Source: Golubevia sp. BC0850
Taxonomy: Eukaryota; Basidiomycota; Exobasidiomycetes; Golubeviales; Golubeviaceae
DNA: 64,000 nt
Direction: 5' to 3'
Assembly (NCBI GenBank): GCA_012976225.1
Contig: JAAVVG010000010.1
Coordinates: forward strand, 434,001-498,000
Part shown: positions 11,908-23,500 of the stretch, piece by piece
How the letters are laid out: each line of letters starts with the position of its first letter
Position numbering within the stretch: position 1 is the stretch's first letter
Position numbers and translations under genes: made by a program
Notes under the pieces: generated by a model
The model's database searches: none
What the model saw: only the letters and a program-made list of their open reading frames with translations
Told to the model about the DNA's origin: nothing

Positions 11908-13016
11908 GCAACAGATTTGACTCACCTTAGCAGGGTTAATAGCATTCTCTTTAGAAACCGAACCTGCTTTACAAAAGGCATCGAAAATGTCTCCTTCAAT
12001 CGTCTTGACTCCAGGATTGCTGAACAAGGATAGAAGAAAAGAGAATGAAGAAATTTGAAAAAAGAGTCAGCTTTCTGAGATGCTCTCTGGAAAGATAGAG
12101 GATCGGATCTGGGAGAAGAAAGGTTGTCAAAAGAAGAGGAACTCACATTTGAAGACCTGAGTAGCCGATACCACAGTATCCGAAGTAAACTGCTACTTTA
12201 CGTTTCTGTGAGAAAAAGGGGGAGAAGAGTTTGAAGTGATGAGCTTTCTTCCCCTCAACTCAAGAAGACATGCATTTGATGGTAGATCGACTCTCTCCTC
12301 TTCAAACAAAGAGCTTCTGCCATTAAACCTCCCTTGAATCCCATCTCATAACGTCTTCATCATTCAAGAAGTGTTCTACTCACAGGCAATCTACCTTCTT
12401 CACCCTCTGCACCTTCCTCACCTTCTGCTCCCTCTGCTTGAATCTGACTCTGATTCTTCAAAGCGTTTCCATCAGGTAAATCAGCGACCCAACCTTTTCT
12501 ATCCTTAGCATTCGCATTCTGATTCAGATCCCTTCTTGAATCTTTTCTTTGTTTCCCTCTGGCATTTTTACCTTTGCCTTTTCCGTCTCTATTAGCATTA
12601 CCATTACCAGTTTCAGTGGAAGGATTAGAAGTGGAAGTTGAAGTAGAGGGAGGGGTCTCTGGAGAAGTTAAACGAACTTTTTTAAGGATTGGTTCAGTGG
12701 AAGTCGAAGATTCAGTAAATTGAACTGAACTCGTAGCAGTTGGAGCTGGAACTGAATCTTGATCTTGATCTGCAGATCTTTTCTTGATTTGATTTGAATT
12801 CGTTTCTGACATCATCTTGAATGAATTCAAGGTTGAAGCAATCGATTGAAATAAGTTACCGAATGGAGAAGGAGTGGAAGACTTGGTGGAGAACTGATGG
12901 CTACTGGACTGGGACGTGGCTGGGATCCTATTGCTTTTGAAGATTCTGAAGGTTCTTTTACTAATGGTTCTGATTCTGATTCTGATTCTGTAATGATTAA
13001 CCAACTTTAATCTCAT
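9659..13016 (-). CDS. PUS1: tRNA pseudouridine synthase 1 (TruA/Pus1 family)
   Basis: Converts uridines of tRNA, and in yeast also U2 snRNA, to pseudouridine; acts in the nucleus and often in mitochondria. About eight exons run from 13016 down to 9659. Signature order: [20 protein letters not shown] near 12150-12205, then the catalytic motif [32 protein letters not shown], a low-complexity acidic insert, [12 protein letters not shown], then [20 protein letters not shown] and KMIGLV. The C-terminus adds a Lys/Glu-rich coiled stretch, [15 protein letters not shown] and [10 protein letters not shown]. The first 70 residues have no acidic residue and many Arg, like a mitochondrial presequence; paired internal Mets at residues 68-69 could start a nuclear form. 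One intron holds a long (GA)n tract. It is divergent from the DnaJ gene with 133 bp between start codons. Confidence 0.93.
11835..11903 (+). repeat. (GA)n microsatellite, about 35 units
   Basis: An uninterrupted GA dinucleotide run inside a PUS1 intron; on the coding strand it is (CT)n just upstream of an acceptor. Apparent SLSLSL and RERERE reading frames here are artefacts of this repeat. Confidence 0.97.
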
Positions 13017-13149
13017 ACAATCTTCACCACAAACAAATACAATTAAGAGTATGTAGAGTGACTGTTGTTAGCGAGAAGAGGTGAAGCCAAAAAATGTTCT
13101 TGGAAGCTTCTTTCTTCCCCCAACTACAGCTAATTATCTTCTCTTCAGC
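13017..13149. promoter_or_regulatory. Shared divergent promoter of PUS1 and the TPR/DnaJ gene
   Basis: Only 133 bp separate the two start codons, so both promoters and both 5' leaders must lie here or overlap. No specific factor site is claimed. Confidence 0.6.
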
Positions 13150-15894
13150 ATGGCAGAACAGCCATCTACATCGACTCCTACTCCTGTAACTGAGTCTAAT
13201 GGTCAAGTGAATGGTAATGCTTCAACTACAAAGAAAGGGTCAGTACTGAGTAGAGTAGAGTAGAGTAGGTCTAAGTAGTCCTCATTCTTCCTAATCCCTA
13301 ATCCCTAATCTAATCCCAATCTTCACTCCCTTTCGAAAGGCCTTCCCCCGAAGACATAGCCTCAGCTCAATCCCTAAAAGATCAGGGGAATGCAGCTTTC
13401 AAATCATCAGATTACCCAACAGCTATCTCTTACTATCTTCAAGCAGTAGATCTAGATCCACAACCTTCCTATTATTCAAACTTAGCAGCAGCTCAAATGG
13501 GAAAGAAATCTTTCAAAGATGCAGTTGGAAGTTGCATTAGAAGTTTAGAGATTTATGAGAGAATTAGACATGAGAAGGAAGAAGAGAGTGGTGGAAAGAA
13601 GACTGATGATGGAAATGGGAATGGGAATGGAGCTGCTGCTACTTTGACTCCTAAAGAATTGGATATAGCTGTTTCAAAAGTCTTAATTAGATTAGGGAAA
13701 TGTCATTTAGCTTTGGGAGATCTAGCAGGATGTGAATCTACTTTATCAAGATTACCTTCAAGTGAAACATCAATTCCAGGTTCAGAACAATTAAAAGCTT
13801 CTTTAAAGAGAGCCAATCAACATTTAGATTCTGCTCACAGTAACTTAAAGTCATCAAATTATCGAATGGCTCATATAGCTTTAGACAAAGCTATTTCAGA
13901 AGTTGATTCTGCTTCTGGAATCACCTCTTCAACTACTTCTTCCTCTTCTACTTCTTCAAGTTCAACGGTCCCGATTTCTTGGAGAATCTTACGTTGTCTA
14001 ATCTATTTATCACAAGGTAAAATAGAAGATTCTTCCTCTTCGATCAGTGATGCTTTGAGATTAAATCCTCAAGATCCAGATGCTTTGACTCTTAGAGGTC
14101 AGGTTTTACTTGTTAAAGGTGATGTGACTAAAAGTTTGGCTCATGCTCAAGCTGCTTTGAGAAGTGATCCTGAACATAAGGATAGTAGAGAACTTTTGAA
14201 GAGATGTAGGAAATTGGAGAGAGCTAAGGAAGAAGGAAATGATGCTTTTAAAAGTGGCGATAATGAAGGGGCGGTTGAGAAGTGAGTTTGACAGATGAAA
14301 GGTAGGAGATGAGAGTGAGATAAAATAAGATATTAGGGTAGGAAAAAGAGAAGCAAAGTTGAGAGGGAGAAAAAGTGCTTGGTGAGATGTTGGAAGACCA
14401 GATGTGAGGTCAGAGCAAGAGAAATTCAAGAGAAGCCCCACCCTGCTTCAGAATTTTTTTGGCTGAGAAATAAGGAAGAGGGGTCTCATGAACTAAAAAG
14501 TTCCAAATACTTTCCAAAAATGGGGGGGGCGATGAACATCTCGAGAGAGTTTCACAAAGTTTCTATGTACCTCTTCATCTCCTTTCCATCTCACTAACCA
14601 AATCAACTTTCCCTTTTTCTCTTTTCAGATATTCCAACGCTCTCTCCCTCTGTGATTCAACTTCTTTAACTCTAACATCTCTCTCAATTCCATCACCTGC
14701 TTTAACTGGATTCAAAGCCATCTTATTCTCAAATCGAGCAACCGCTCATTCAAAACTTGGGAATCATTCTTCTTCGATAGCGGATTGTACTTCTGCATTA
14801 GAATTGGATTCTGGTTATCTTAAAGCTTTGAGAATTAGAGCTAGATCGAATTTGGCGGATGAGAAATTTGAAGATGCGGTGAAAGATTTCAAGAATGCAG
14901 TCGAAGAAAGTGGGGGTGATGATGCATTGAAGAGGGAGTTGAAGAATGCTGAACTGGAATTGAAGAAGAGCAAGAAGAAAGAGTGAGTACTGGGATCCTT
15001 CTTCCTGAAGGGGGAAAAGGCCAGACCTTCTCTTTGAGGAATCTTTCAACTCTCTCTTTTGATTTTCAAGAGTTTGCTTTCAGACTTCACTTTCAACTTG
15101 ATCTCTCTGACACGCTCTCTTTTCCCTTCTATCTCGCCACTTTAGCTACTACAAAATCCTAGGAATTCCAAAAGATGCCTCCTCAGCTGAAATCAAGAAA
15201 GCTTTCCGTTCTCAATCTCTAATCCATCATCCCGATAAAGGTGGAGATGAAGAAAAATTCAAATTGGTTAATGAAGCTTTTGGAATCTTGAGTGATGATG
15301 ATAAGAGGAGAAGGTTTGACGCTGGTCAAGATGATTTGGAAAGTGATAGTCCCTTCGGTGGAGGAATGGGTGGCGGATTTGGTGGAGAAGAAGGTGAGTT
15401 TTGAGGAGAAGGTTGATGAAAGTTGAGATGTCGAAAAGTTGGAGAAGAGTCAAATCAAGATGGTTGAGAGAACTTGGAACCCCTCATAGTTGCGTTTACT
15501 GATCCTTTGTTCCTTCCCGTTCTGATATCTCTTCTGCTATCTCTGCTTCATCTATTCTTTATCACAGTCAACCTTGCAGATCTATTTGGAGCAGGTGGAG
15601 GAGGCTTCTCTGGTTTCGGGGGCATGGGTGGAAGTTCGTTCGGAGGTGCGGGAGGTGAGTTTTGTCCACACTTTCTACAGTGACATTTTACTTTCAGTGT
15701 TCCAGAAAACCTCGAGGGCCAAAGCCTAGTTTTGACTTTGGTGTTGACCTCTGTCTCTCTTTTCTCCATATTTCATTCATCGCCTCCCCCTCTTCTCGCC
15801 TTCTTCCCACTCATCTGCTGCTCTCAATACAGGTCCGTTCGGTGGTGGAGGATCAAGAAGAGGCGGCCCACCTCCAGGATTCAGGTTCGGCTAA
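13150..15894 (+). CDS. TPR-repeat and J-domain co-chaperone, DNAJC7/TPR2 type
   Basis: Co-chaperone expected to link Hsp70 and Hsp90 in the cytosol: TPR repeats bind chaperone C-termini and the J domain stimulates Hsp70 ATPase. Six exons (13150-13238, 13340-14281, 14629-14982, 15146-15393, 15580-15654, 15833-15894) give 589 residues in one continuous frame. TPRs begin with [20 protein letters not shown] and recur ([46 protein letters not shown]). The J domain spans about residues 462-525 with [20 protein letters not shown] and an intact HPD in [12 protein letters not shown]. The tail is Gly/Phe-rich and ends [12 protein letters not shown]. The first intron uses GTCAGT as donor and contains short TAGAG and TAATCCC repeats. 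Human DNAJC7 has the same order and similar length (about 490). Confidence 0.92.
14522..14529 (+). repeat. G8 run in the second DnaJ intron
   Basis: Eight consecutive G within the intron at 14282-14628. Confidence 0.9.
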
Positions 15895-16525
15895 GAACCC
15901 GCATTTCGAACAAAAGCAAACATCTCCAAATCAACGAACGGTATCATTTCCCAGATGGTATCATCTCCATTCCTCCTTCCCTTGTTTCTTTCCCTTCATC
16001 TCCATCGCATAGATCTATCTTCTGTTTTTCTTTCCTTCTTAATTCGATCTTCTCTTTGTTGCATTCATTATTCTCTCATCTGTTGCTCTTCAGTTCTACC
16101 TCTACCTTCTAATCTCAACCCAAAAATTGTCATTCTGATCATGTTAATTCGATGACAATATCTGTGCACCCCAAAAATAAATGACTTTTCGTTCGGCATG
16201 CAAACCTTCAGCTCGTGTGATGAGTTAGTTCTCTTGCAAGATACAGCTACTATGCAATACAATTGTATTTCTATGTACGTAGATAGACTTTCCAAAACCA
16301 AAACCAAAACATATTTATATGTGTGGGCAAGGATTCCATCTGCTTCGGTGTTGTTGGACGATTCAAGACTTTCGAGGGGTCGACTCATTTCAAACTCAGA
16401 CGGGACTGGAAGAAGTCCCGTTTCTTAACAGCTTTCTTCCTTCTCTTCCTCCAACAACTTTCTGTCTCGTTCGTTTTCATCTTTTCCACATCTAAATCTC
16501 TATCTATACTCTTACCTTCAAGAAG
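15895..16525. other. Intergenic region between DnaJ and GH16 genes
   Basis: About 630 bp, first pyrimidine-rich, likely 3' UTR of the DnaJ gene, then the promoter of the glucanase. No open frame has recognisable content. Confidence 0.5.
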
Positions 16526-18464
16526 ATGAGGTCCTCAATCTTGAACCCTTTAGTTCTCACAATTCTTCTTTCAAGCTCAGCCCTCGATGCGTCTGCTTCA
16601 ACTTCAAGAGTTTTCGGTAGAGCAACCACTGGTTTGGTCAACGGAAAGCCATGTAAATCCTCAGTGAGTTTCATTAAGATCCGGATTTGGGAGAAAGCTT
16701 GCTTGAAAATGAGAATCGAGTCGAATCCGACCGGCTGAACTTTTTGCTTTCCACTTGTTCTTCCCCTTCAGACGCAATGCCTCTCGAACTCTTGTCAAAC
16801 CAAAGTCTGCGCAGATTTGATTCCCCTTGGAGGAACTTGTTACAAAAGCAACATGTGTCAATCCAAGAATTGTGCAGATGGACTTTGTTCTAAGGCAGGA
16901 CTCTTGTCTTTGAACTCTCCTTGCAAGTCTTCAACCGTATGCTCCAGCGGATTGTGTTCCTCTTCCAAATGCTCTAAGATCCAAGGTATTGGTGGAAGCT
17001 GTACTAAGAACTCGGGCTGCAAGAGTGGACCTTGTTATCTTTCGAAGGTGAGTAGACGGATCCGGCGTAGAAGAGAGCTGAGAGACGCAAGAGTAACTAC
17101 TAACTAGTAACTCACGCTGACGGCACCTTTTCTTACTCTTTCTCTCTATGACTCACCTCTCTATCTTCTAGTGTGTGGCACCTGAGAACTGGTCACTTGC
17201 AGAGAACGTTCAAGGGGACACCTTCTTCGATCACTTCACCTACTGGACCGACCCGTGAGTTGTTGCTTGTTCCTGGTCCTTTTTTTAAGTCGAGTTTCCT
17301 GATCCTAGTCTCTTTCACGACTCTCAGCGATCCAACTCATGGAATCGTCTCTTATCAATCGAGGTCCTCTTCCCAAAACCTAGGGCTGACTTACACCGAT
17401 TCCAAGGGGAACGCAATCATTCAAGTGGACGACACTACCAAACTAAGCAACGGTGTCAATAGAAAAAGTGTCCGATTAATGTCAAAGAACACTTACAGTA
17501 AAGGCTTGAGCATCATCGATGTCAACCAGAGTGAGTGAACCTTGTCCTCGCAAGTTCTTTGCAATAAATTTCTTACTTTTTCCACTCATTCCCACTCTTT
17601 TCAATAGTTCCTTATGGTACCTGCTCCGGTGTATGGGTGAGTATCCAAGGCTTGCTTTAGCTGAGGGTGCGACAAAAGACGCTCAACTCTATCATCACAT
17701 TTCCCTCTTCTCATTTGCTGACCTTATCATCTTTGACTCACTTTTCCGGATCTTAAGCCAGCTTGGTGGGCTTATGGACCTAACTGGCCGTCGTCAGGGG
17801 AAGTTGACATCATCGAGCAAGTAGAAAATGCTTCTCTCAATCGAATGTCCCTTCACACCTCTCCGGGATGCACTCTCTCTTCTTCAAGCTCTTCAGATCC
17901 ATATTCAGGAAACTTGGCTGCTACTCAGTGTGACGCTTACTCTTCAACTTACGGATGCTCGATTGACGACTCTGGGAACAAAGGTGCTTCCTACGGATCA
18001 AAGTTCAAAGCAAATGGAGGTGGAGTTTGGGCTACGAAGATTGCTGATGAAGGAATCGACATCTGGTGGTGGCCTAGAAACTCTATTCCAAATGACATCA
18101 AGGCTGGCAAACCAGTCCCTTTCAGTTGGGGGATTCCAAGTTTCAGTTCGAGTTCCAGGTCTTGCGACACGGGAACCTTTTTCAAAGATCTCACTTTCGT
18201 AATTAACATCGCTTTAGGTGAGTTCTCTGGTTTGATTTATCTTTGTTCAACACTCGTTCTGCTTCAAAACTTCAAAGAGTTGGTCCAGCTCTGAAAGCTC
18301 ACTCGAATTCCCTCCTTTTTTTTCTCCTTTCAGGTGGCGACTGGGCAGGAAACGCGTTCCCTTCGAGCTGCCCTGGGAACATCCAAACAGCAGTCGCAAA
18401 CCCAGACAACTTTCACAATGCCAAGTGGAACATCTCTTCGATTGATTTTTACTCTCTTTCTTGA
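16526..18464 (+). CDS. Secreted GH16 beta-glucanase with N-terminal Cys-repeat domain
   Basis: Glycoside hydrolase family 16, expected to cleave beta-1,3(4)-glucans of the cell wall or food; secreted. The ATG at 16526 opens a signal peptide (MRSSILNPLVLTILLSSSAL). A Cys-rich region follows with four exact C-x5-C-x4-C-x4-C units, from GKPCKSSTQC to CYLSKC, then the catalytic domain: GDTFFDHFTYWTDPDPTHG, SGVWPAWWAYGPNWPSS, the active-site motif GEVDIIEQVE (nucleophile Glu, helper Asp, acid/base Glu all present), and a C-terminal GGDWAGNAF. At least seven exons; introns interrupt repeat 1 (after KSS) and repeat 4 (before its last Cys). The catalytic part matches the Lam16A-like laminarinases of basidiomycetes. 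The role of the Cys domain is unknown; carbohydrate or surface binding is a guess. Confidence 0.9.
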
Positions 18465-18942
18465 TCCCAAGTCGCTTCTCGGTCTCGGGTCTCTGGTCAC
18501 TAATCTCATGTTCAACTTTCATGTCTTTTTTCTTTTCTTTTCCTGATTTCACATTTGCTCAACTGGATTCACATTTTTCTATTCAATTTGTATTTTTGGA
18601 TTCTCGTGATCCAATGAAAGGGGTGGTAATGACGGGATCAGCAAGAAGCAAAGCAGAAAAGCAGGTTCGATCGCGAGCAACAAAGAAAGGGGAGTCACAA
18701 GAGAGAAACGAGAAGACTTGAATTTGGTTTTTTTCCCTTGATTTTGTACGGGACCAGACTTTTGTGAGAGCTTCGTAACTTTGGAAGGGAGAATGATACA
18801 GGAGTTTCCTAGGGGGTGGCGAGAAAGAAAAATTTCAGAAAGGTAAGGTCGGATCCTTTGCACTTTAGATCCTCGGGATGAATGCCTTGATTTTTACTCA
18901 CTTGGATTCAATTTACAGTCATTTCTTAACCTTCACCTTCCA
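18465..18942. other. Tail-to-tail intergenic region
   Basis: Contains the 3' ends of the GH16 gene (+) and the following minus-strand gene. No separate gene is supported. Confidence 0.5.
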
Positions 18943-20478
18943 TCATTCTTCCATCATTTCATTCTCACTCTCATTGCCACTCTCCCTTTCTCTATCTTCT
19001 AATATCTTAACCTTACTTCTCAAGTAGGCAATAGTCTTATTCCTACTTTGATCTCTATTTCTCAAAGTAGAGACTTCTCTTCTCAGAGCTTCCAGTTCAA
19101 CTTGATTTTCGTTTCTCAAAGCCATTCTTGAACTTTCCAACTCATTTGCGTGACTACGATCGAGTTGGTAAGCCAATGATCTAACTATTTCAGTGAGGTT
19201 AGAGTGAGGCAATGGTTGGTTTGGAGGAGGATTGGCTTCAGGTTGAAATGAATTGACGACTTCATTCAAAAGACCGGATGGGACAGTTCTTCCGGCTGAG
19301 GATTCTTCTTGATTTGGATTTCTTTGACCAGAAATAGCAGACTTTTTAGCTAGAGGAGAGGAGAAAGTATTAGAAAGTTTACTTTCTGTACGGGAAGAAG
19401 AAGCAGTCGATTTGGAAGCGTCAGAGGTGCTAATCTTTGCTCTTGTATCTGAATTCGAAATCTGCTTGATTGGAGATTTTGAAGTTGATTCTTTTCTCTT
19501 TCTGTAATTTTGATATTTGGCTTGATCATTCTTGAAACCTTTGATTGAATCTGAAGAAGGAGCCTCAGAAAATCTTCCATTCTTGTTCTTGTTCTTTCCT
19601 CCATCTCCAGAAGAAGTAGATTTCGAAGGACCTTGTTGTTGATTTGGAGGAGTAGTTGAGCCTACTTGAGTCAACAAGCCGTCTGCTTCTGCTTCATCGT
19701 CTTGGTCTTCAAGACCAACATCTTGGAGCACTTTGACGACTTGAGAGTTTTGAGGATCTACTAGAGAGGTTCCATTCTGAGAGGCTTCTCTCTTCAGTCT
19801 GGAACAATTTGAATTGAAATTCATAGCTGATGGCTGGAATGCGACTTGGGGACCTGAACCTGAGAATCAGAGGTATGGAAGGTCCGCATTCAGAAAAAAA
19901 GTTGAATGTATGCCAGTGTTCGGGAGGCGTCTACTTGCACTCACTCTTTCCTGAGGTGCTTGCTGCTTTCCAAATAGATCCCCAAGAGATGAGAGATTGG
20001 AAGGGATGGGATGTCAGTCTGGAGGAGCACTGAGCATCGAGCAACAGCCATCAGCCCCTACCCACGACGGTCGCGAGGAGAATCAGAACGGGAGTTGAGC
20101 GGGTTCATTTTCAAAGTCTTGACTGTGTAATTTGGAAGAAGGTTCGATGATGAGATCTCAGAAATGAAAAGAGAAAGAGAAGAGCCTACTAACGAGGAGC
20201 TGAAGAGGTCTTAGAGCGACTCAAGTGTTTTGAGCCACCTTTTTGAGCAATTGCTGTTAAAGTTGATAGGGTGAAGCTTTCAATGAGTCAGTTTTGGATC
20301 AAAAACCTGGAGATGAAAAGGGGAGAAGCGGAAGACGATACTAACTGGTTGAATGGGTGGTTCTAGATCTTTTATAAGGCTTTTGAGTCTTGAAATCTTC
20401 AATCTCATCTTCTTGAGAAGATTGTAATTGATCCACTTCTGATTCTTGGAAAGAGGCTATCTCTTGAGATTTGGCCAT
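18943..20478 (-). CDS. Unrecognised low-complexity protein with C-terminal coiled coil
   Basis: I do not recognise the family. Exon 1 starts at the ATG at 20478 (MAKSQEIASFQESEVDQLQS) and ends near 20349 with RSRTTHST; a second exon carries AQKGGSKHLSRSKTSSAP; a third short exon near 20060-20130 (TLKMNPLNSRSDSPRDRR) is likely; the last exon covers about 19830-18943. The join into the last exon is not resolved. The protein is rich in S, T, N, Q and K with basic patches (YRKRKES), and ends in a predicted coiled coil (MALRNENQVELEALRREVST onward) and an acidic tail ENEMMEE. This looks like a nuclear or scaffold protein. Its start is only 68 bp from that of the divergent CID gene. Confidence 0.65.
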
Positions 20479-20546
20479 GAAGAGAAGAGTTAGTAGTGTC
20501 TCAGAAGAGAAGTGGGAGAGAGTCTCGAGGGAGAACGCAAGTCACG
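20479..20546. promoter_or_regulatory. 68-bp divergent start-codon interval
   Basis: The two start codons face away from each other across 68 bp. Transcription of each gene probably begins within the other's 5' region or leader, so the leaders must be very short or overlap. Confidence 0.55.
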
Positions 20547-23500
20547 ATGCCAGCTTCTTTTACACCAAAACCATCCATCAATTCCCTTACTCAGAATGGC
20601 TTCCTTGGAGGTAAGTGAAAACAAAGAATTCGATCTCAAATTATTCTAATTAGCTAGTAACGGAGGTCTCTTCGTTTGGACACCATTCCTGCTACTCCTT
20701 CCCTGACACCCTTGCTTCCTTGCTGCGACATCTCATTCTCTCTCACTCAGGAGTTCAAAAGGCTACTTCGTGAGATAGTATCAAAGAATAAGCTTTCCAC
20801 TACGAGGGTCGATGCTATCAAGAACCTAGCAGCAAAGAACTTTCATGTGAGTAGCCAAAACTCTCTTCTCATGAATGCAATTAGCAAAACCCAGAAAGAT
20901 GGTACCCCGCAGCATGTTTCACAAGGTCTAGGCCAGTGAAACCAGAAGGTGATGCTTCACCTGACTGAGTTCTGTCGAGTGGTTCCATGGGATGAGCGGA
21001 AGGAAGACTTGGTAAATCTGGATCCTCCATCCTGCCAATGCTTGTCTCTTTCCCACCTACAATCAGTTTTCACTGACTCGAACAAGCTGTTCATCTCACC
21101 ATCACCTTTGCTCGTAACCAGGAAGGAGACGCCATGATCGCAATTCTCCTCAAAGAGCACTCTAAGTGTCTTTCCACCTCCAAACTCTCCTCCCTCTACA
21201 TGTTTGATGCAATCCTACGACATGCTCAAGATGCAGTCAGAAAAGATGGTCAGAACTTCGATTTGAAAGATGCTCAACCTCCAAAGGATAGCCAGAGTGG
21301 AGCTCAGGCAGGTACGAAAGAGGCTCTGCTGGAATCTGCTGCTGCTTTTTTGAGCAAGGCGGGAAATGAAGCGGAAGGGTATGTGGTGGATACGATAGAG
21401 AAAGCGCCGGCAGAACAGAGGGTGAGTGATTTTGAGCTACTGTGGAAGTCTACAGTTCAGAAAGGAGAGGGCGGAGTCGAGGTGGAAGGTGGGAGAGGGG
21501 ATAGCGAGGCAAGAGGAAGGACTTTCCCTCTCACGAAAGAGACATTTCCAGTTGACGAGCGGGGCGGGCTAGAGCAACTTAGATCTCTTGCTGCCGATCA
21601 GAATGATGTCTTGGTAGCTCGAATCTTCGTCGAGTTTGAGCTCGAGCTGATGACCTCCCTTCCCCCCTTGTTCCTTCCTCTCTTTCACTCTCCTCCAACT
21701 CCAACTCATCTCGTCCTCCTCACCTTCATTCCCAACATCTCATCTCGCTATCTTTCACCAATCCAGGAGAAAATCAAGAAGGTTCTGGTAATCTGGCGAC
21801 GAATGTCCACATTTGATCAAGCCAAGGTGAAAGAGATGGAAGCGAAAGTGGATCAAGCAGAAAAAGAACCCGTTGCCAAACCGAGCGACAAAGATCGAAG
21901 TAGCGGGAAGGGAAAGGATAAAGAAAAAGGTTATTATCTTCACGAGTTTCGTCAGAGTTTTGGATTGTTCCATCTTGGATCGGGTTGAGAGGAGAAGTGG
22001 ATGCAGAGAGAGAATCTCTCACCAAATCCCGAGAACAAAGGAAGAAATTCGAATCTGTTCGACTCTGGATCCTCGCCTCCTTCACTCAAAAGGAGAGCAC
22101 AACTTATTAAATCTGGATCCTTGAAGGCCACTCTCAGGTTACCCCTCGGTTGTAGCCTCTGATTTTGATTCGGCTACTTCAAGCGTACAACCCGAAAATA
22201 CTTGGGTCTAAAGCTCTTCGACTTTATCTTCGATCGAACGATCTTCCCTTCATCCCACTGTATTTATTTACAGATCGACAGGCTATGGTTCCTTTCAAGA
22301 GGAACCCCAACTACTAACCTCATCCTTACTCCCACAGTCCAACTTCTCATCTCATCCATCTCACTAGATCCACATGTCTCAGAAAATCAAACTCCTCAGA
22401 AGAGCCAAACGTAGTAAAGTAAAGACAACTGAAACAACGAAATTCTATCTTTTCTCTTTCTCCCTCTATTCGTGCGAATTCTCTCTCTGCATCGAATTGA
22501 TGATGTTGATTTGAACTTTTCGAATCAATCATCTCGTTCGTCGCATGAACCGAACCTCCATTCAAAATTCCCGAACACCCCCGCAGATCACAGGTCCTCG
22601 ACGTCTTCGACTTCCAACGATCCCAGGAGCAAATCTTCTTCTTCAACTTCAACCAAACCAAGTAGTAGAAAACCTTCCGGATCAAAATCGACTTCCAACT
22701 CAAACAGCCCGGCTAAAGTAGAAGTGGATCAAGGAGTAGCTGGTTCGACGACTCCACCGATGCCACCTCCCTCAGCAACTCCAGTCGGGCTGCCGGCTCA
22801 TCTCTTAGCTTTGCTCGGAGTTCAGACTGCGGCAAAGCAACCAGAGGAGTTTGGCAGCAAAGGCTCAGAAACTTCTGATCCGCGTCGCAGCTCAGCTTCC
22901 AGGTCGACCTCTGGATCCAAGCCCAATGGAAAGGAAACGACTCCTCCTACAAGTATATTACCTCCTCACTTGGATCCAAATGCAAACATTCCTGGTGTAC
23001 CCAAAGATTTCATGGCTTCCTTGGCTAGTATGCTGGGCAAAAACGAAGGAAGAAGTTCTTCGTGAGTGACGTTTGGCTGAGAGAAAGAAAAGTCTTCACG
23101 AACTTGTTACTCTGGTCTGATCGTTTGTGCTCTCTCTTCCTACTTCCTCAATTTTCAGTTCATCTTCATCTTCGACTTCGAAGCTCCATCCTCCACCTTC
23201 AGCTTCTTCATCTTCTTCAAGCTCCTCGAACCATCTCCCCAAACAAGACTTCAGTAAGCCACCACCTCCCCTATCGACCTCTTTCATCAAGCCAGACTAC
23301 AGTAAACCTCCCCCTCCCTTACCGCAATCCAATACTCAGCCTCCTTCGGAGGCTCCAAGCACGAAGACGATTCCAAGCGGACCTCCCAAACCTCTCGGAA
23401 TGGCAAAAAAAGACAAGAAAGGAGTTAGTAGATCTGCCAATTACAATCAAACACAACAAATCCCTTCTTTAGACAAATCAAGAAGATCTAGAAGCAGAAG

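Noticed and set aside
11549-12027. Open frames with long SLSLSL or RERERE runs on both strands
   Set aside because: They are translations of the (GA)n intron repeat of PUS1.
13290-13318. TAATCCC tandem units resembling telomere repeats
   Set aside because: Only three units, irregular, within the first DnaJ intron; not a telomeric or interstitial telomere block.
22472-22586. Coding extension upstream of the DHRSSTSS exon of the CID gene
   Set aside because: A good acceptor (CCCCCGCAG) stands just before that exon, and the upstream frame has no family content.
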